Shown here piece after piece: positions 6,835 to 9,900 of a stretch of 9,900 bases of DNA; position 1 is the stretch's first letter; each line of letters begins with the position of its first letter. The translations under genes were made by a program, and so were the position numbers. The stretch covers positions 4,841-14,740 of the forward strand of contig PQAG01000062.1 in the NCBI GenBank assembly GCA_003104895.1, given 5' to 3'. The notes under the pieces were generated by a model. It was not told where the DNA came from. It did not search any database and was given only the letters and a program-made list of their open reading frames with translations. The DNA is from Nitrosomonadales bacterium (GTDB lineage: Bacteria > Pseudomonadota > Gammaproteobacteria > Burkholderiales > Sulfuricellaceae).

Positions 6835-7524
6835 ATGAGTCTGGAACTGAAAATTGAAAATGCAAAATCGCTGCTGAACCACATCGCCAGCGAGCACTCC
6901 CCGGCGGTCTTCGCCAACAGCCTGGGCGCAGAGGACATGGTGCTGACCGACCTGATCGCAAAGCACGCCCCTTCCATAGGCATTTTCAGCCTCGATACCG
7001 GGCGCCTGCCGCAGGAGACCTATGACCTGATGAAGCAGGTATCCAAATATTACGGCATCAGGATGCAGGTCTATTTCCCGGAACGGCACGCCCTGGAAGC
7101 GTTCGTCACCGAGCACGGCGTCAATGCCTTTTACGACAGCGCCGAGCTGCGCAAGACCTGCTGCCAGATCCGCAAGGTGGAGCCGTTGCGGCGAGCGCTG
7201 TCGGGCAAGCAGGCCTGGCTGACCGGGCTGCGGCGCGAACAGGCACCGACACGCCAGAATCTGGGCGCAGCAGAATGGGACGCCGACAACGGCCTGCACA
7301 AATTCAACCCGCTGATCGAATGGACGCAGATCGACGTCTGGTCCTATATCCGGGAATTCAATGTGCCCTACAACTTGCTGCACGACCGGAGTTACCCCAG
7401 CATCGGCTGCGCTCCCTGCACCCGCGCCGTGACTGCAGGCCAGGATATCCGCGCCGGGCGCTGGTGGTGGGAGGCCCCGGAGAGCAAGGAATGCGGGTTG
7501 CACAAACGCAAGGAGGTCGCATGA
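6835..7524 (+). CDS. cysH: Assimilatory APS reductase (thioredoxin-dependent, Fe-S type)
   Basis: A 229-residue cytoplasmic enzyme that reduces adenylyl sulfate (APS) to sulfite and AMP with thioredoxin. The nucleotide-binding loop is at about 28-35 (NSLGAEDM), then FSLDTGRLPQET (51-62) and GLRREQAPTRQ (131-141). Four Fe-S ligands are visible: Cys109-Cys110 (KTCCQIRK) and Cys192/Cys195 (GCAPCTRA). The catalytic cysteine is Cys220 in ECGLH near the C-terminus. The CC...C-X2-C set separates APS-reducing bacterial and plant enzymes from the PAPS-specific E. coli CysH, which lacks it. AGGAGA at 6821-6826 precedes the ATG. The stop overlaps the start of cysD in ATGA, implying translational coupling. 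The lack of an APS kinase in the window fits direct use of APS. Confidence 0.95.
   Translation: MSLELKIENAKSLLNHIASEHSPAVFANSLGAEDMVLTDLIAKHAPSIGIFSLDTGRLPQETYDLMKQVSKYYGIRMQVYFPERHALEAFVTEHGVNAFYDSAELRKTCCQIRKVEPLRRALSGKQAWLTGLRREQAPTRQNLGAAEWDADNGLHKFNPLIEWTQIDVWSYIREFNVPYNLLHDRSYPSIGCAPCTRAVTAGQDIRAGRWWWEAPESKECGLHKRKEVA
7511..7516 (+). promoter_or_regulatory. Ribosome binding site deciding the cysD start
   Basis: AGGAGG lies four bases before the ATG at 7521, inside the end of cysH. The cysD frame stays open upstream to about 7275, but residues before 7521 are only cysH read in another frame. Confidence 0.75.
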
Positions 7525-8495
7525 GGGCGGCGCACGAAATCGCGGCCAGGGCAGTGCCACAAAACGGACCGGCGCATCACGCCCCGGCGGGCAAGGCGCA
7601 TTTCCAGCCGGGCCATCTCAAGGTGCTGGAATCCGAGGCGATCCACATCATGCGCGAGGTGGCGGCGGAGTTCAGCAACCCCGTGATGCTGTATTCCATC
7701 GGCAAGGATTCCAGCGTGATGCTGCACCTGGCCCGCAAGGCCTTTTACCCCGGCCCACTGCCATTTCCCTTGCTGCACGTGGATACCGGTTTCAAGTTCC
7801 ACGAGATGATCGAGTTCCGCGACTGGTACGCCAAGGAAATCGGCGCGCGGCTGATCGTGCACCGCAACGAGGCGGCCATCGCCCAGGGCATCCACCCCAA
7901 CAAGGCCGGGGTGGCGCGCTGTTGCGGCCAGCTCAAGACGGCGGCGCTGCTGCAGGCTCTGGACAAATACGGCTTCGATGCCGCGCTGGGCGGGGCGCGC
8001 CGCGACGAGGAAAAATCGCGCGCCAAGGAGCGCATCTTCTCCTTTCGCGACGAGTTTGGCCAGTGGGACCCCAAGAACCAGCGCCCCGAACTGTGGGACA
8101 TTTACAACTGCCGCATCCACGAAGGCCAGTCGATCCGGGTGTTCCCCTTGTCCAACTGGACCGAAATGGACATCTGGCAATACATCCGGACGGAGAGCAT
8201 ACCCATTGTGCCGCTGTACTTCGCCAGGAAACGCATGATGGTGCGCCGCGGTCCCCTGCTGATCCCCGCCGGCGACGCGGGCAACCTGCGCGAAGGCGAA
8301 GTCCCCGAGCCGGTGATGAGCCGCTTCCGCACCCTGGGCTGCTCGCCCTGCACCGGGGCGATCGAATCCGGCGCCACCACGCTCGACGAGATCGTGGCGG
8401 AGGCCGCGGCCACCACCCGCAGCGAGCGCGAGACACGGATCATCGACCACGGGGCGAACTCAATGGAAGACAAGAAAAGGGAAGGTTATTTTTGA
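7521..8495 (+). CDS. cysD: ATP sulfurylase small subunit (sulfate adenylyltransferase subunit 2)
   Basis: A 324-residue catalytic subunit that joins sulfate to ATP to make APS; it works with the GTPase CysN. It aligns with E. coli CysD (302 aa) almost throughout: EAIHIMREVAAEFSNPVMLY, the PP-loop SIGKDSS (59-65), LLHVDTGFKF, GGARRDEEKSRAKER (157-171), WDPKNQRPELW and FPLSNWTEMDIWQYI, ending in EGYF. The first 22 or so residues are an extra, alanine- and histidine-containing leader. Two features differ from E. coli: Cys134-Cys135 stands near the enterobacterial HTDIMKT segment, and Cys274-x-x-Cys277 (GCSPCTGA) replaces GCWPLTGA. Together these match the Fe-S ligand pattern of the neighbouring CysH. 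The start overlaps the cysH stop by four bases. Confidence 0.95.
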   Translation: MRAAHEIAARAVPQNGPAHHAPAGKAHFQPGHLKVLESEAIHIMREVAAEFSNPVMLYSIGKDSSVMLHLARKAFYPGPLPFPLLHVDTGFKFHEMIEFRDWYAKEIGARLIVHRNEAAIAQGIHPNKAGVARCCGQLKTAALLQALDKYGFDAALGGARRDEEKSRAKERIFSFRDEFGQWDPKNQRPELWDIYNCRIHEGQSIRVFPLSNWTEMDIWQYIRTESIPIVPLYFARKRMMVRRGPLLIPAGDAGNLREGEVPEPVMSRFRTLGCSPCTGAIESGATTLDEIVAEAAATTRSERETRIIDHGANSMEDKKREGYF

Positions 8496-8520
8496 TAAAA
8501 GTCATTTCAGGAACAGACAC

Positions 8521-9828
8521 ATGAACAGGATCGAAAACATTTTCAGGCGCGAAACCGAGTTGCTGCGCTTTTCCACCGCGGGCAGCGTGGACGACGGCAA
8601 ATCCACGCTGATCGGCCGCCTGCTGGTGGACAGCAAGGGCATTTTCGAGGACCAGCTCGAAGCGGCGAAGCGCTTCAACGAACGCAAGGGCGGCAAGGGA
8701 CTCGACCTGGCGCTGCTCACCGACGGACTGGCGGCGGAACGCGAGCAGGGCATCACCATCGACGTCGCCTACCGCTACTTCGCCACGCCCAAACGCCGGT
8801 TCATCATTGCCGATACGCCAGGCCACGAGCAATACACCCGCAACATGGTGACGGGGGCAAGCACCGCGCACCTTGCCATCGTGCTGGTGGATGCGCGCAA
8901 GGGCCTTCTGCCCCAGTCACGGCGCCACGCCTACATCGCGGCCTTGCTGGGCACCCCCCATATCGTTGTCGCGGTCAACAAGATGGACCTGGTGGGCTAT
9001 TCGGAACAGTCCTACGAAAAAATCAAGCGCGAATTTTCCGCATTCTTCGACAAGCTGGAGATTGCCCATGGCGAAGCCCGCTTCATCCCGATCTCGGCGC
9101 TGGCCGGGGACATGGTGGCCGGACGCGGCGCCAATATGCCGTGGTACCGGGGCAAGACCCTGCTTGAAACGCTGGAAAATGTTGATGTGAAGTGCCGCCG
9201 CGAGCATCGCGCGTTCCGCTTCCCGGTCCAGTGGGTGAGCCGGCCGCAAACCCCGGAAATGCATGATTTCCGCGGCTACATGGGGCGCATCGAGTCGGGC
9301 AGCGTCAAGGCCGGTGACGAGATCGTGGTTCTGCCCTCCGGGCGGACTTCCAGAATCAGGGAAATCGTCACTTACGACGGCAGCCTTGAAAAAGCCGTGG
9401 CACCCTTGTCGGTCGCGCTGACCATCGAGGACGATATCGACATTGCCCGCGGCGACATGATCGCGCACCGGGATGCCGCACCGCAGGTGACCAGGGCCTT
9501 CGACGCCATGTTGTGCTGGATGGGCGAAACGCCGCTGGCATTAGGCCGCAATTATTACATCAAGCACGCCACCCGCACCGTCAAGGCGGTGATCGAGAAA
9601 ATCGAGTACAAGGTGGACATCCACACGCTGGAGAAGGCTGGCGCCACGGCCGGGCTGGGCATGAATGAAATCGGCCGGGCATCATTCAGGCTGTTCAATC
9701 CGCTGGCATGCGATGCCTACGAGGACAACCGCGCCGGCGGCGGGTTCATCGTGATCGACGAATTCAGCAACGAAACCGTCGCGGCAGGCATGATCTGCCG
9801 CGCCAGGCCGGCCGGAATGGCGAGTTGA
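8521..9828 (+). CDS. cysN: ATP sulfurylase GTPase subunit (sulfate adenylyltransferase subunit 1)
   Basis: A 435-residue GTPase of the elongation-factor type whose GTP hydrolysis drives APS synthesis by CysD. GTPase motifs are in order: G1 GSVDDGKST (21-29), G2 Thr79 in GITID, G3 DTPGHEQ (98-104), G4 NKMD (153-156) and a G5-like SAL soon after 190. EF-Tu-like beta-barrel domains follow (about 225-430), with FPVQWVSRP and GRIESGSVKAGDEI. It ends without an APS kinase domain, so it is a plain CysN rather than a CysNC fusion, and is slightly shorter than E. coli CysN (475 aa). AGGA at 8509-8512 precedes the ATG; the gap from cysD is 25 bp. It is the last gene of the visible operon, and the convergent dcd stop lies nine bases beyond. 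Confidence 0.95.
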   Translation: MNRIENIFRRETELLRFSTAGSVDDGKSTLIGRLLVDSKGIFEDQLEAAKRFNERKGGKGLDLALLTDGLAAEREQGITIDVAYRYFATPKRRFIIADTPGHEQYTRNMVTGASTAHLAIVLVDARKGLLPQSRRHAYIAALLGTPHIVVAVNKMDLVGYSEQSYEKIKREFSAFFDKLEIAHGEARFIPISALAGDMVAGRGANMPWYRGKTLLETLENVDVKCRREHRAFRFPVQWVSRPQTPEMHDFRGYMGRIESGSVKAGDEIVVLPSGRTSRIREIVTYDGSLEKAVAPLSVALTIEDDIDIARGDMIAHRDAAPQVTRAFDAMLCWMGETPLALGRNYYIKHATRTVKAVIEKIEYKVDIHTLEKAGATAGLGMNEIGRASFRLFNPLACDAYEDNRAGGGFIVIDEFSNETVAAGMICRARPAGMAS

Positions 9829-9837
9829 GCTGAAGCC

Positions 9838-9900
9838 TCAAATCTTCGGCAAGGTCACGCCGACCTGGCCCTGGTACTTGCCGCCGCGATCCTTGTAGGA
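9838..9900 (-). CDS. dcd: dCTP deaminase, C-terminal end only
   Basis: Only the last 20 codons are visible, reading SYKDRGGKYQGQVGVTLPKI and then TGA on the minus strand. This closely resembles the C-terminal tail of betaproteobacterial dCTP deaminases, which make dUTP from dCTP. The gene starts beyond the right edge and runs convergently into cysN. It is unrelated to sulfur metabolism and probably marks the operon boundary. The call rests on a short tail remembered from the family. Confidence 0.7.
   Translation of the reverse strand, partial: SYKDRGGKYQGQVGVTLPKI

Noticed and set aside
7392..8450. 352-residue minus-strand open frame opposite cysD
   Set aside because: It is a shadow of the well-conserved cysD; no ribosome binding site or recognisable motif supports it.

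Overview
The window looks like chromosomal DNA of a GC-rich proteobacterium, most likely a betaproteobacterium. The evidence is a CysB regulator close to the enterobacterial one, a compact cysB-tauE-cysI-cysH-cysD-cysN arrangement, and a dCTP deaminase tail of the betaproteobacterial kind. This placement is an inference from gene content; there is no rRNA or other marker gene here.

Left part (about 1-2713, all minus strand): a heavy-metal efflux module. Read in the direction of transcription it runs from a small secreted histidine-rich protein, past a 28-bp perfect palindrome, to a periplasmic adaptor (CzcB/HlyD type), and then to a translationally coupled RND pump of the CzcA family that runs off the window at base 1. 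No outer-membrane CzcC-type gene lies in the visible part.

Middle (2803-3875): cysB on the minus strand, directly upstream of and co-directional with the metal genes. A 116-bp divergent control region follows, holding an ATAAC-N5-GTTAT inverted repeat, a good candidate CysB operator.

Right part (3876-9828, plus strand): an assimilatory sulfate-reduction operon: a TauE/SafE (TSUP) permease, a siroheme sulfite reductase, APS reductase (cysH), and the two ATP sulfurylase subunits (cysD, cysN). ATP sulfurylase makes APS from sulfate, CysH reduces APS directly to sulfite (it has the Fe-S cysteines of the APS-specific type, and no APS kinase is seen), and CysI reduces sulfite to sulfide. The permease may import sulfate or export excess sulfite. 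No cysJ flavoprotein, DUF934 gene, siroheme synthase or ABC sulfate transporter is present in the window.

Right end: the last codons of a convergent dCTP deaminase gene (dcd), only 9 bp from the end of cysN.

The most unusual points are in the sulfur enzymes. The sulfite reductase has a complete C-X5-C...C-X3-C cluster motif in both of its halves and about 190 extra C-terminal residues. The ATP sulfurylase small subunit carries the same CC...C-X2-C cysteine set as the iron-sulfur APS reductase next to it. All coding regions are accounted for, and no stretch over 300 bases lacks a gene. I saw no RNA genes, insertion sequences or CRISPR arrays.
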